From Dipetalonema caudispina (lineage: Eukaryota > Nematoda > Chromadorea > Rhabditida > Onchocercidae), in assembly GCA_013365325.1 (NCBI GenBank), contig JABVXV010000001.1, positions 744,001-808,000 on the forward strand: a stretch of DNA of 64,000 bases, in the 5' to 3' direction. A program made the position numbers and the translations under genes. How positions within the stretch are numbered: the first letter of the stretch is position 1; each line of letters begins with the position of its first letter. Below the pieces are notes generated by a model. That model saw only the letters and a program-made list of their open reading frames with translations. It did not search any database and had not been told where the DNA came from. Shown in pieces: positions 13,434 through 26,410 of this stretch.

Positions 13434-16400
13434 TTTACCGCAACCTATCATCCATTGAATGTAAACATTTTTGATGAAATTTGGTATTTCATTCACTGAA
13501 ACTAGTTGGTTGTTTGTTGTCGCTGTTATTCCACAGCAAATCGAAAATTTGTTCAATATCTGACTATAACTTAAGTACAAAAACAAAAAAAAGTTGACTG
13601 TTTGTGAAAATCTTTTTTTTGTTGACGTTGAAGAGACAGGTGGGAATGAACCAGCAGGAAATTGTGAATCCCATATCGAATGTTTACATCAGGTGAAAAG
13701 TAAAAGGCTCACAAAATAGAAAAATTGAACTTATAGCCAGAATGAGCGTTCACTGGCCCCATCCAGAGCTATGTTGGGCAAACTAAGAATACAACATGCA
13801 ATGAACACATCCCGAAAGTTAATTAGATAAAATAAAAGCTACGAAAAACGATGCTCTATCAGTAAAGGTATTAGATCCAAACTAGAGCGGATAAATTTTA
13901 ACACCCTTAGAATCAGTCTAACAAAAAGGAAAATCTCCTGGCTGATAAGAGCAGATAAGCAACTTGTTCAATAGTCTAAAATGCAAATTTTTAAAAGGAA
14001 AACTGCAACGAGTGGCGAAAAGATTTTCAAAAAACAGTATAGGATGAGTAATCGCGTATTCTTTTGTGTGTGCATTTAAAAAAGGGTATAATTTAAAAAT
14101 CATGATTAGAAAATGCAGTTACGGTCACTGAAAGTGTTGCAATAGTGAAAGAGCGGAGTGTCACTAGAAGAATAAAATTTCTCTGCAATTAAAAAATGGT
14201 AATTTTTTCTCTGCTTCCATCTTTATACCAATCTTCCCTCTCTTCCATTTCCTCCCCTTTCATTCTTCACAACCCTCACATTACTCCACAGTTCAGCAAT
14301 ATCGAACCTAATGGGAAGTATCATAATCCTTCTCTTCACAACACGACGAAACACACAAATAAGTCAATTGAAAGTGCGAAATTCTGTCATTAAAAAAAAG
14401 ACGGCGAAAATGAATCGGTATTGTTTGAAAAATGAACAAGGAATCATTCTTCTCCCCTTTGGATCTGGAAGTTTAATACACAATAAGTATGCATACGTAT
14501 ACTTCTTACTCTCATTATCTTTATTTTTCCCTCAAGCATAATCTTCTGAAAAGTGCAATATTAAAACAAAAGTTGAGGAGCACTGCAGTCAGAAGGCATT
14601 CTTATTCTCACCTAAAAATCCGACTTGGCACAATCTAGAACAGCTTTAACTCAACAATGCTACTCTTGTCTTGCAAGAAACAAGGATATGAACAACTCTC
14701 CCTTACATTAACTCATTTCCATGAAAAGCAAGGTAAAAAATCACGCTGAGAACAGGAAAAAAGCAAAATTTCAATGCAGAAACATTATATAATGGACAAG
14801 AGGAAAAAGCGCACTTAATAAATAGGAACCACTGATGATAACGTTATCTCTTCAAATTTTAAAAGAAGATTGGATAAAAATAAAAAGGAAGCAGAATACG
14901 TGGTTGACCTTGCGATTCTTCACAATTCTTCGAAATGCCGGGCAGACTGTGTAATGTTACATAACGTATCGTTTCGTTTTGCTTTACATATGATTACACT
15001 CAAAAACAAGTCTCTCCTTCGCCCATTTTTTTATCGGTTATAATGACAGTCAGCTCTAGAAAGGGTTAGCGCAATGGCTAAATAGTACAACACAGCAGAA
15101 AATTTCCTTAACGGAAACGATGAAAATTCCATTCATATTTCCGTACGGATCAAATAGACTGTTCTGTAAAAATTACATGAGTTATTCCTCTCCAAACACA
15201 AATATAAACCGTTAACCGATCACCAGTCAAATATTTAACTACTGAATGACCAAATGTTCGTCCTCCATTTTATGCAGATGTTATAACCATCTTCAAATGT
15301 ACCTTATTCAATGTTATCATCCCAACCTATAACTCATCTTCGTCATGCTTAGCGTATTCTACAATGTTAGCTGAACATTTGCAGATCTTTGATTTTATAA
15401 TTTTCAAAAAAATATTAAACTTTGAAACTAGCACTGATTTTGATTCGATGCCAAAAGGATTGTACGGAAGCAAATGCTACGCTCAACATATTTCATTTTT
15501 ACATTCGACATTTGCCATACGCTACATTCAAATATATCCTCATCTCTTGTTAACAAGTTCACGTTTTTTACGTTCGCTACAGCAATCTTAGAGGGCTCGA
15601 ACATTAGAAAGCAAGTCCAAAAGAAGATACCTATCACTGCTAAATGTAGAGCACAAAGCTGAGCATCAATCTGGAAATAAGAGAAAGTTTCAATAATTTC
15701 TTTTTCCGAATAGCAATAAAATAATAGTTCATAGCACTTATTTATACGTAAATACAGATTACCGTATGGAAATATCAAATAGTGAGTGGAACAGCTGCTG
15801 CTTTCAGCCCCAAAGACTTGCTTCCTGGGTCACATTTTTAACAAACAGAAATTGACGGATTTGCCGTACCAATTGTTTGGAAATGAACCTGTACATATGT
15901 TCATCAGGAAGAATTCAAAGATTCTACATAATTTTGGAACATTCATAAAGTTACTCTTCAACTTTATTACTCACCTATCCTCAAGCATTCATTTCAGAAA
16001 CATTATTAACAGAACCTAAAAATCATGTTGTAAGAGTCAAAAGTACTACAAAAATCTGGAAAATTCAAATGACAAAATGTGTAATCAGTGAAGTCAAAAG
16101 ATAACAGAGTTCTTAATAGAAGTGAGAAGTGACCGTTTATTTCGATTAATTCTCCACTGAAGTATAACCATTTCAAACTAGTTGAGGTGGGGTTAAAGAG
16201 CGAAGCCATGGAATTAACAGTAGGGAATTTCGCCCCATTTTACCCCTTCTGCGTTATTTATGCACCGTAGATCTAATCATCAAAACTTTATCCATAAAAA
16301 TGGAATGGAAGAGGAAAAGAAAAGAGAACTGATGAAGAATTAAACCAAAACCATAAGAAACAATGAAGCGAATATAGTTTATAATATAAGATGAGAAGAT

Positions 16401-18460
16401 CGTACGGAGGGGTAAATAGAGAATCTTGTTTTACAGACTCACTGATAAGGCAAATGACACAAACGACTTTCGCGAATTTATCGTCCATTGTTTAAAAAGA
16501 TTTTCCATTTCCATCATATCAACGACAATACCAACTTCTGAAGACGGGAAGGCAAATAGGGGTTTCTATACAAATCATTTAAAAACCTCAATACAGTACA
16601 GAAATACTAATGAATAATTATCATAATATATGTAGAACTGTTTAAAATGACAATTTCAGTCATGATAATTCACTTACTAAAAAAGTTTGCATAGCTCAGA
16701 CTTTATAGCTTTAGTCAGCAGATATGAAAAATGATTACTTGCTTTGCTTAGCACCACACTTAGCAGAAATTCTAAGAATGGCAAGAACAATACTGGCCTT
16801 CTCTCCATCGCTAAAGGCTTTACATTCTTCAGTTTCCCATATTCCGGAAAAAAAAAACTATAACCGAATAGTGAAACTGCACAATCTTTACTACTCTCTT
16901 ATGCAAATAAATGAAAATGACGATGAATTTTTGAGTATAGCGATTTTATATATACTTCAACGTGGAACATTTTTTGCAAGTCTTTTGCTCAAATCATGAA
17001 CTTTTCTTGCGGCTACAATGACTACAGCTAGATCTCCACTACATTTCTAAAAATTCCACCAGTAAAATATATCTAATTTTTGAGGGCAAGAATAGCTTGC
17101 AGTAAAAAAGAATATACAAATTTCAAAGTTATTTGGAAGATTTAAATTATCAATTCATAAAGATTGTGCAAATGGGAAAAACTCTAACGACGCTAATACC
17201 ACCAATACCAGTAATTTATCCACGCTAAACTGCAATCTTCGCCGCTCATGAAATCACTCAGTTGATTTGTCAATAAATCATTTGCTGTTCGATAACCAAT
17301 CAGGTGGTAAACTAATTGCTCTTATCGAGTTACCGCTAATTGCTCAATTAAGAAAGATCAATTTTCAAGCATTTCATATCGATCATTCAGTAGTACAGAA
17401 TCTAAAGTTGCAAATAATTTGTTTTCGACCAATCAGTTCATCGGTACTGGGAAAATTAACATACAGGAAATAAATTTTGAAGAGTCATTTGCTAAAATTT
17501 GGAAAATAGTAGCTGCCGAACTCCCTCATTAACTCATGGATTAGAGATCGCTTTCTTATATTCCAATCCAATCAATCCATTCGATTAATTCGTCCACAGT
17601 AATAAAAACATGCACGAAATTCTCCATAAATTATTCATTTCTTTTCAAGCTGTACAGCAAATGAAAAGCCATCAAATTAAAACAAAAGATTCCATGAATT
17701 AGCTGAGGAAATTTCAGTATTTTCGAACAATAAATAGATAGTTAAATACAATGCAAGAAAATATATTTGCATAATATATAACAGACGAAAAATTAATTTT
17801 TTGTTAAACAAGCGATTCTTTGACTAGAATAAATGTATTCTATAGTGAAATGCCCCTAAAAACCTAATTTAGACAGAATGATACGTACATTGAGCATCGA
17901 GCTGGACAATACATTGGCTTGAAGATTGAATCACATATTTTCAAATTTTCTTTTAACTCAAGCTGTGTTACTAGTGTATGTTCAACTATTTTTTCCTCTC
18001 GGTAGGTACTCAGCATCTAGAATTCTCAACAAGCGGTAAGACAGACAGGTATAGCAGCAGTTCTTAATTAACCGCTAGTTTACTTTCCATGTAATCTTTC
18101 CCTATTTACTTTTCAGCCAAAATCTTAATCAGATCTAGTATCAACAAACTGAGGATGTAAAAAACCTAGGCTTAGATTATGAAGACCAAGCATATTCATG
18201 TTCCACATTTACGATTAAAAAGTTTGTTGAGATTTCAGTACCAAGAATTGAAGTAGTACTTTCTTCAGCGGCTAACAACAGAAACGAAACACTCTATCTT
18301 GCATAAGTTAAAGCTTATTGAGTTTTAAGTCGTGTCACTTTCTAAATGGATAAAATAGTAAGAAGAGAGGCTCTCATATTTCATGGAATGTTTCAATATA
18401 TAGAATTTAAATGGAAATGCCAATCATCAAGTAAAACATTTGTAGGGGAGAAGGACAAAC

Positions 18461-18602
18461 CAGATGCAGTGATATCTTTGTAGTTATTGCCTTGGACTCT
18501 GTCACTGTTGGAATTCATCGATGGCCTAGACAGCTCGCTACCATTTTTAAATTCTTCTGTAGCAAAACGCCGACTTTCCACATCTATATCTTCTTTCTTG
18601 AT
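18461..18602 (-). CDS. Candidate upstream exon, possibly of the phosphatase long isoform
   Basis: A minus-strand open exon bounded by TGTTTAG at its 5' side and CATCTG|GTTTGT at its 3' side. It encodes 47 codons plus one base: IKKEDIDVESRRFATEEF, then a polar serine/asparagine-rich stretch ending YKDITAS. It starts in phase 0 and ends in phase 1. An acceptor just before the long phosphatase exon (exon start 9985) also needs phase 1 and stays open into MKKSDE. Joining the two would extend the phosphatase N-terminus. No family is recognised, and the exon could belong to another minus-strand transcript. Confidence 0.4.
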
Positions 18603-21600
18603 CTAAACAGTATGTGAAAGAATGGATAAACAAACAAGTGTGCAATTTGCAACAATTTGCATTTTGCAGGCAATCTTTCAGCTGTGTATGATTGTACAGA
18701 AATAGTAATTAGCCCTGAAAAATACTCTTCGGAATAAGAATACAGTTCCAGTTTTAAAAAAGTTCGAAAAAGTACAAAATGAAAACACAATCAGGCTTTC
18801 CCTTTCCAGAATGAGCAAAATGTAACTGAACACCAACATCGATATCAATTATGTAGTTTGCAAAGTGATAGTTTGAAATGCTAAGCTTCATCTTATATTT
18901 TACAATTAATACATATATACTAAGACATACTAAGACTTTGGACTCAAAATATCCATAAGTGCTGCCAAGATGTCATCAGAAGAGCCATAAATAACAAAAT
19001 TGAAATTGATTTATGTCAGATTGTTTGAAGTAAAGAATTTGCGTTTTTTCCGTTCTTTTTTTAAAAGAACATCGAAATAATGAGATTGGTCACTACGATT
19101 GAGCGCAGCAAATTTTGGGAAGAACACTGTTCCTTCTCATTTCCACAACAGTATTAAAAGAAAATAGCTTACTTGAGTAATTACACTGTCCACTAAATTT
19201 GTCATCAAAGATTAGCAGATTTTGAGCAGTGCTGCAAAACCCAGGGAAATAAAATAATGTAAAGCGTCTCCAATTTTGCTGCTTTTCACTTTTGGTACGC
19301 TTGTTCCCAGCGTTTTTTGAAAATTAAAGGCATTATTTAGCCTGAAAATTTAGAGATTTTTTCACTTTTATTTTAGCATTTTCGATACCACCATTCAGAC
19401 ACAGTCAAGATTTGGACTTCATTGCTCTAAATCCTAAATCCGTATCGTATTCATGGTTCAGGTTTGAGTTGAATTGGTTCAAATAAATTTAGAAGTCCAA
19501 TGTTCGATAGTTTCATTTCAGCTGTCACTGAGTTCTAGGTAATATATCCTGCCATACTTCATTATTAACTACCTGTATGTATGCTCACACCACGACCACA
19601 TACTTAATGCTCTGGTCTTTCCATACCAGTTACTTACTGAAAGTTAAGTTCAATGCTATTGTTACCACCAAAAAAATTGACGTTTGAAGCAATAAAATTT
19701 CGGAATTTACCCGAATTTTTCCCCAATGAAATGATGTTGAAGTTTGGTAACGGTGGATGCAAGCACTGCAATCAGTATCAACAATTGTTTTTAGTCGACC
19801 TTTCTTCAGTCCAAATCAATAAACTGTGCTCCTTCGTCGTTATTTTGTTGCCCTGCTTTCTGCAAACACGCTTTCTTTGAAATCAAAGAAATCAAATTTC
19901 TTGTGATTTTAATGCATTTCTGGAAAATTTACGGTAAAATAAAATTTAAAGGATACAATAATCAACAAGGAGAATTCATAGATCTTTTATTTCTCGCAAT
20001 ATAACCAAAAGCAAGACATTCCGATGACGGAAAGCACTGTGACTTTATAAAAATGAGAATAAGGCTAATCCTTAATATATCAAATAAGCAAAAATCATAA
20101 CTTGAACATCATGCCATATTTCAATCATTGAAAATAAGTGTATAAAATGTTTAAATCATGTAAAATCAAAAAATTCAACCAGAATCCCCTTTTAACAGTT
20201 AAATAACAGCATGAACAGGGCTATACTAGAGAAGATGAAAAATGGATCAGCTTTCATAAATCCATATGAATGAAAGTGATTATTGAATACCCCCTTCTGC
20301 TGTTTATTCAAAATCTTCAAAATAAACAAAATTAGGAGTGATGAAACTCAAAATTCAATAGCAGAAATCTTTTGTACATAATTTCTAACAGTGGGCAATT
20401 ATTAACATTATAAACGTCGACTATTGATGCTTAGGAAAAGAAATGTACAACATAGTACTGCAATAGAACATAAGGAGATTTAAATACAATCAACACGATG
20501 CAAATCATGGAACAACTTGACATATATTCTATATAATGTTTTGTGCCTTCTAAAGCTTCAACCTACCAATGGAACCTCTTAAAATAATATTTTAGAAATA
20601 AAGCTAAAATTGAAATGACATTGTTGAGCCAGTTCAGTTAGGCATAAAAACAAATATTTTCAAAATATAAAAATTTGCTTTTATTCCAAATTTGAGACAG
20701 TTCAACACATTTTTGCTTATATATAATAACTTAAGACCTTCTAAGTTAGGCTATGTTATTTATCTTATTGTCTATTCCAAATTTCTTTATTCGAGTAAAA
20801 ACGGCGCTTCTAGAAGCAAAAAAAGGCTTGTTTTTGGTCCGAACAGACGACCTTTAAGGATAGAAAATTCGGTAAAATAGTTATATATATACTCTCAACA
20901 CTGCCATAAAACAATTTTATGTTAAAACGTTAATGGAAGAGACGTGAAGCGGCAGAATCGTAAAGTAGTGCAAATTTAGATTTATACAAGAGAAAGGTGG
21001 GGGCAAACATCCTTGAAGTTGAAAAATTGCAAAATATACATTTCTGGAGCAAGATCCGGCACAAATTTTTTTCGTTAATGAACTTGAAATATCCCATTAA
21101 TTAACGGTATAAAAGACACCACCGACCAACAAAATATGAAATATTTATGTTTATGAAAAACTTAGCCACATCGTTTCTTATAAATTACCGCTCAGTTATT
21201 TCGATAAGTGATATGTTTTCCTTTATCGAATATAACTTGGAAAATTTTGGAAGTTGAAATCCATTAGGATAAGGACTTCTCGGTACGGTTTTTTGCAACA
21301 ACGAGTAATGCGAAAATAGTGTGATTGAATTCCGAGAGGACTTCTAAAAAGAGTTGAACTATTTCGTAAATTCCCGAGCAGCTGCAACAGAGTGTGGCGT
21401 TAAACAAAACTAAGTAAGAAAAGAAGATTAAGGATATGGGGAAACAATCGAAAGTTTGAAAAACGCAAATAAACTTATTAAGGGTATGGGAAAAAAAACA
21501 ATCGAAAGTTTGAAAAACGCAAATAAAATTCCATAGAGGCATAAGGTGAAAAATCTGTTTGTTCGCTGATTGAGAATCGTTCTCTAAAAATGGATCATTA

Positions 21601-24157
21601 TAAAATCAAAGCAAAAAAAAAAAAGAAAAAAAACGTGCTTTGAAATAAGATGGTAATCGAGCGATTTGGAAAACATTAAGAAATGATGTGAGATAGAATC
21701 TTATCTGAAACGTTACATAACTAAATACTGAAATATATTAGCGGTGAAATCAAACGGTGATAAAGAATTTATTGGAAAATTTCACAGAATTTCAATGAAT
21801 ATAACCAAATATAACGTTCATATAAAAACAAGGCTCAAGATAATCTATTCTGATTCTAATGAAACACCATTCGACATAGAAATAATGAAAGGTTATGTAG
21901 AATAAATGGTGTCTCGTTATTCGACCTACAGAGACACATACACAAATACAGATTCACAAGATCCGTTCATCACGTTATCAATGTGAAAAGTTTTTACAAA
22001 TTTTGAACCCGAAAACCTGCTCTTCAATTGAAAAATTATAATGTGTGCAGTGCAAAAAAGCAAATTTCTTTGTGATTAATGGTGCACAATTTACCGATGT
22101 TTGGGTCAAAATATTAAAAATTTCACCAAATTCGGGATAGTATTTTGGTAATGACTGCAAAAAAATGATCTGTGTAAATTAAACAAATAAAAACTCATAT
22201 GTGAAAAGAAATCATAGCTTTAGCTATGATATTTAAATCGAAGAAAAATATTTTTTGAATTTGTTAAAAAGGAATTTTCAAACGCTTAGGTCGAAGTGGC
22301 GATAGCTTAGTAATTCTAAAACGATAATATTAGCTCGAAACAATTAAAATATACTATGCAAAGCATGACATGTATTATATATGTCGACTGAAATTTGATC
22401 AGTTCACAGCTTCCCCCTTTCACAGCTTTTTTCTTTCTACAAAAAATCTGTTAAATATATTTCTCATAAAAAAGTTTTGACAGAATCTTTAAAACGAAGT
22501 ACGAGATGTTGACTTGAGCACCATATCAAACCATATCATCCCTCATCAAACGGTAGTCAGTAATGCTGAAATGATACTATTGCAGAGAGAAAACTAAGTT
22601 TTTTTTTCCGATAATCAAAATATCTAAACTAACCGTAAAATTTGAAAATGTTAGCTATTTGAGCATTTAATGCAAACTGTTGTAGCAGACAGCACAGCGT
22701 AAATGAAATGACCTCTCTTACACACTACTACATTTGCACTTCATCCTTTCAAGGTTAAGGACTCGTAAATAATACATTACATTCACTCACCTCACATATG
22801 GCTTACCTGCGACAGTAACACATTCATCAAACGGATGAACGCAATTAACGGGCAACATTCGATGTTATTTATTCACATAATTTATAATCAAAACTGCCCT
22901 GAAATCGAGCAAGAACCCAATAAAACTATATATTTCGTGCGGAATGCATGGAAACTGAATCCCCTTTAAAACTAACAGTAGAGCGATCTACTTAACTGAT
23001 TCTGTTTTGGCAAGTCATTGCGTAAATTCTTTTGAACAATGATGAGGTCATGTTTTCTGAATCATCCGTATTTTAACAGAAAACCTTAACAAAAGTAACA
23101 TAAAAGCATTTAAAAAATTTATTCAGAAAGAAAGTCAATTTTCTTATACTCCAAAATTTTATGGACAACAAAACAGTTCTCTATACTATCGAAAACAATC
23201 GTATCGTAATTAGTTCACAGTTTCTAAATCAAAAATTGAAGACACTGATAATCTGTCAAATATAAGAGAGATTGGATCAACCGCTGTTGCAACCACTACC
23301 CCAGTCAAATTTCGTATATCATTAATTACTGCTGGTACGAAACAAATTCCTTCATATGACAGATGCAAAAGTAAGATGCCAGAAAAAAGAATGAGACCAT
23401 CCACAGCACTGATCCGATAAATAAATGACGTCTGACACTAATAACATTTGCGTTTTCAGCACCTTCCAATCCAAGGAAATAATCCGTTATTGCAAACGAC
23501 CATGCTCAAGAAAACTGTTATTCACGAATCAGCTATAAATCAACGAACTACTGCGAGCAGGATTAATGGATACGCCGCCGGCACAGTTCTGTTGCCGATA
23601 GGAAATGTGCTGGATAGAATGAATGAACGGTTTTGGCGCTCCTCTACTAAATAGGCGATTCTGATGATCCCTATTAAGAAGCTATAAATCGAAAACTATT
23701 ATGGAAAGAGTATTCCAACAACTCTCCATGCAACCGTGAAAGCCTAATCATAATGCTTCGAAAACTGGCTGGTTATAAACGGCCAATATCATCGATTCTT
23801 CAAGCAGCTGGCTGATAAAAATGAATGATTAAACTATCGCTATCGCACCCTTCTTCGAAGAAGCATCGCAAGGCTCGAAAAAAAAGAAAAATTTGCTAAC
23901 GTTGAAGTGTTGCTAAAGCACGGCCCTTTCCTATGTCCCCAGAAAAAATACACTCATTGCAAAGCATATTATTGACATCTAGTTCTTGTACTTATAACTT
24001 GAAACTCTTCGTATGAATCTGACAGATCAACTACATTCGGCTTTTTTTTCTAAATTATTTCCCTGTCTCATAGCCGAAAATGGGAAATGAAAATTTAGCT
24101 TACTGATTTGATGGCATAGTCTAAATTCAATCAAATGACTTAAAAGTTTCGTGTGAC
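18603..24157. other. Gap between two tentative minus-strand exons, no firm gene
   Basis: AT-rich sequence. An imperfect tandem duplication lies at 21427-21527. A more GC-rich block at 23455-23654 is open on both strands and is described under findings. Nothing else could be supported. Confidence 0.4.
21427..21527. repeat. Tandem duplication, two copies of about 50 bp
   Basis: Copy 1 is at 21427-21473 and copy 2 at 21477-21527. Both run from ATTAAGG through TATGGG and CAATCGAAAGTTTGAAAAAC to GCAAATAAA. They differ mainly in the length of an A run and one or two substitutions, so the duplication looks recent. Confidence 0.9.
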
Positions 24158-24355
24158 CAGTCTATCTCGCTGAATAAGCCTCGACACTTCGGACGTCCTG
24201 TGTTCGTGATCCTGTTTGCCACCATTCTTCTTAACCTCTTCGGAATTCCTCGGGCGTATCTGCTTTACTCCGTTCGAACACTTTATCAATTCTCTCAAAT
24301 GAAATCGAATATCTATTTTAGAAATGAAATTCGAGAATCGGGAAAATGCAATATA
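24158..24355 (-). CDS. Candidate coding exon, 66 codons, unknown or 5' part of the phosphatase gene
   Basis: On the minus strand an acceptor (GTTTTAG) is followed by 66 open codons ending at CTG|GTCACA. The product begins YIAFSRFSNFISK and continues with a strongly charged stretch containing NSEEVKKNGGKQDHEHR and SEVSRLIQRDRL. The inner part is clearly more GC-rich than its surroundings. The exon is phase 0 at both ends and so joins the phase-0 start of the exon at 18602-18461. It has no methionine, so a further 5' exon would be needed. The plus strand is also open here but reads as a hydrophobic shadow. Confidence 0.35.
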
Positions 24356-25806
24356 CTAAAACTAGAGGTAAGGAGAAACTTACAAAACAGTTCCTCCTGC
24401 TGATGAAGTTTGTTTCAGATGCTATCGTTTCCATACATGTTATCGCATCAAAATCACTATTATCAGCCGGAAACCCCACCAAGCAATACGTGAGCAAATG
24501 AAGCAGTGCAGAGTTGTTCGAGAGAAACCTACCACAAGAAAAATAAAAATGGAAGAAGCACAGTGCACTTAAACATACCAAATACCATTTTTTTCCTCTT
24601 GCTCAGCAATCATCCATAACTTGCAACGAAGCCGTAGAACACATTTAAATTTTAAAAGATTACTGCGGTAGAATACATTTCTTAATCTTTCAGATAAGGT
24701 AGAGAAAGAATAAAGGTTTTAATTTGAGATGCCATAGCACTGCTATAGGGTTGAGGTTCGTATACCAATAAACCTAACACAAGTTTCCAACTCTTTATAT
24801 ATTTGATGCATTGAAGACAAAAAGATTTCTGAAAAAATGAAAAGAAAAACAGAAAGCAGAAGCTTATCAACTTTTTTGAATATTTAAAAGAAAAGAAAAA
24901 TAATTTCTGAAAGGGAACTTTTTGTCCAGTAGCACCAACATTATAACTTAAACATTACTCAAGTGTACACATTGCTCTTGAAAAATGCTGCAAAATGCAA
25001 AAGTTTTTGCAAAGCTTCTGCAAAATGCAAATGTAACGAAGCGGAAAGACGTAATTTCTGCTTGACGATGTTCCCCTTTCATTACAATTTCTTCCATTAT
25101 CACTGTAAACTCAACAGGTCTGTGCAGTCATTTAACCCTACGAGTTCACCCCTTCAGCATATCAATATTGCAATCCAGACATAAAAGTACAACAGAAGGA
25201 ATGGATCGCCTGTCATCATCAACTTTTCATCTGCTCAAAGATAGTTTCAGCCACTACCCTTAAACCAGCAAACCATCGAATTTTGTAAAAATGTTGTTAT
25301 AACTTTTATAACATGATTAATCTCGAGAAGTCTCTCAATGTAATAATGTCACGACCGCAGAGGACAGTAAAAACAAAGAATAAGGAAGAACACATAGGAG
25401 ATGCTCTCGGTATGCCGTTAAACCTGTACTGTTTTCAACGTCGATATATCAGTTAGTTTTACTGATGGATAATACTGTTACCAAAAGAAAAGAAATTTAT
25501 TGAACGGAAAAAAAAAGTGGAAACCTGAAATAAAGGTACTGAAAGAGTTGCTCTAATGCGTCATAAAATTCTAGATCTTCTATAACACCCACAGACAACA
25601 AAGCCATACCAAATATCACAAATGGAATCTTTTGTTGGTCCTATCTTGGTTAAGTGATTTAACTCAAAACAACATTAAACATACGTTAATATCCATTCCT
25701 CTCATTTTCTTAATTTTATTGAGCAAGTTCGGGATGCAAAATATTACAAGTAACTCCACACTTTAAGAAATACGTGGTTTTCTACTTCTCTTTTAAATCT
25801 CTTACG
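24356..25806. other. No gene seen
   Basis: AT-rich, with a short direct repeat of CTGCAAAATGCAAA-like sequence at about 24985-25035. No supported exon. Confidence 0.35.
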
Positions 25807-26410
25807 TCAATTAATTTGGTAATTATAGTCTTCATAGTTATCCAACAAGTGAACCCAATCTCATTCGATAGAAAGTCTAAATTCTTCAAGCAGCTTCAAA
25901 GTCTGTGAAAATTCTTGAAATACATGGTCCTCAATTTGCAAATTCTTCAAAAATAGTGATGCCAATCTTACCGTTATGATCTTTTCTTTCAAGTACTTGC
26001 GCATTCGGTCTCATCGTGGTTAAAAGTTGACCATAACTTTTCACGACATTAACATCCTCAGCAAATCCGCGAGAATAATCGTTGATCGGCAATTTCCATA
26101 AGAGTCATGCAGCTCTTGATTCCTCTCATTGTTCCACAGATGTCCATCTTCTCCTACTTCTCTGAGAATTAAAAAACCAGAAATACTGTGGATAGTGATT
26201 CTTCCAGTGATGGTATTTAGGAAATTCTAAGTTCGTGGACCAAAAAAGTTCCATTGATCAACTTTTCTTCCTGGTATTGATAGTTATCTAATATGCTCTG
26301 AGGTTTCAAAGCTTATTTTTTTTTACTATGCCGTAATAGATCCCCTCTTCTTTCCCACTCCTCCTCGTCACATGAAGTTTTTGAACCCTTAATAGTAGCT
26401 GTGAAGCTTT
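25807..26410 (-). pseudogene. Decayed protein-coding region, family not recognised
   Basis: Reading the minus strand from 26410 downward, coding-like peptide stretches follow one another in changing frames, with in-frame stops between them: GSKTSCDEEEWERRGDLLRH; then ILDNYQYQEEKLINGTFLVH; then TITGRITIHSISGFLILREV and GEDGHLWNNERNQELHDSYG; then YSRGFAEDVNVVKSYGQLLT and MRPNAQVLERKDHNGKIGI; then LKNLQIEDHVFQEFSQTLKL and EEFRLSIE. The block is more GC-rich than its flanks. At least two frameshifts and several stops break it, and no normal-length introns fit between the pieces. It could be a dead nematode gene, a mobile-element remnant or transferred bacterial DNA. I do not recognise the family. 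Confidence 0.4.

Larger units (their letters stand above)
9986..18460. other. Non-coding stretch upstream of the main phosphatase exon
   Basis: No gene could be supported. It contains GA/CT-rich and CTGCATGCAGCTGCTGC-like sequence at about 11.5-11.8 kb, which might be a promoter region. It also has a TA dinucleotide run at 12002-12021 and a CT-rich run at 13401-13433. A 64-codon open frame on the plus strand at 11515-11709 is listed separately. Confidence 0.4.

Noticed and set aside
13320..13695. Possible plus-strand exons (PFPAVQALM before GTAGGT; TGGNEPAGNCESHIECLHQ before GTGAAA)
   Set aside because: Individually plausible splice signals but a weak GAAGAG acceptor, no family match and no further exons.
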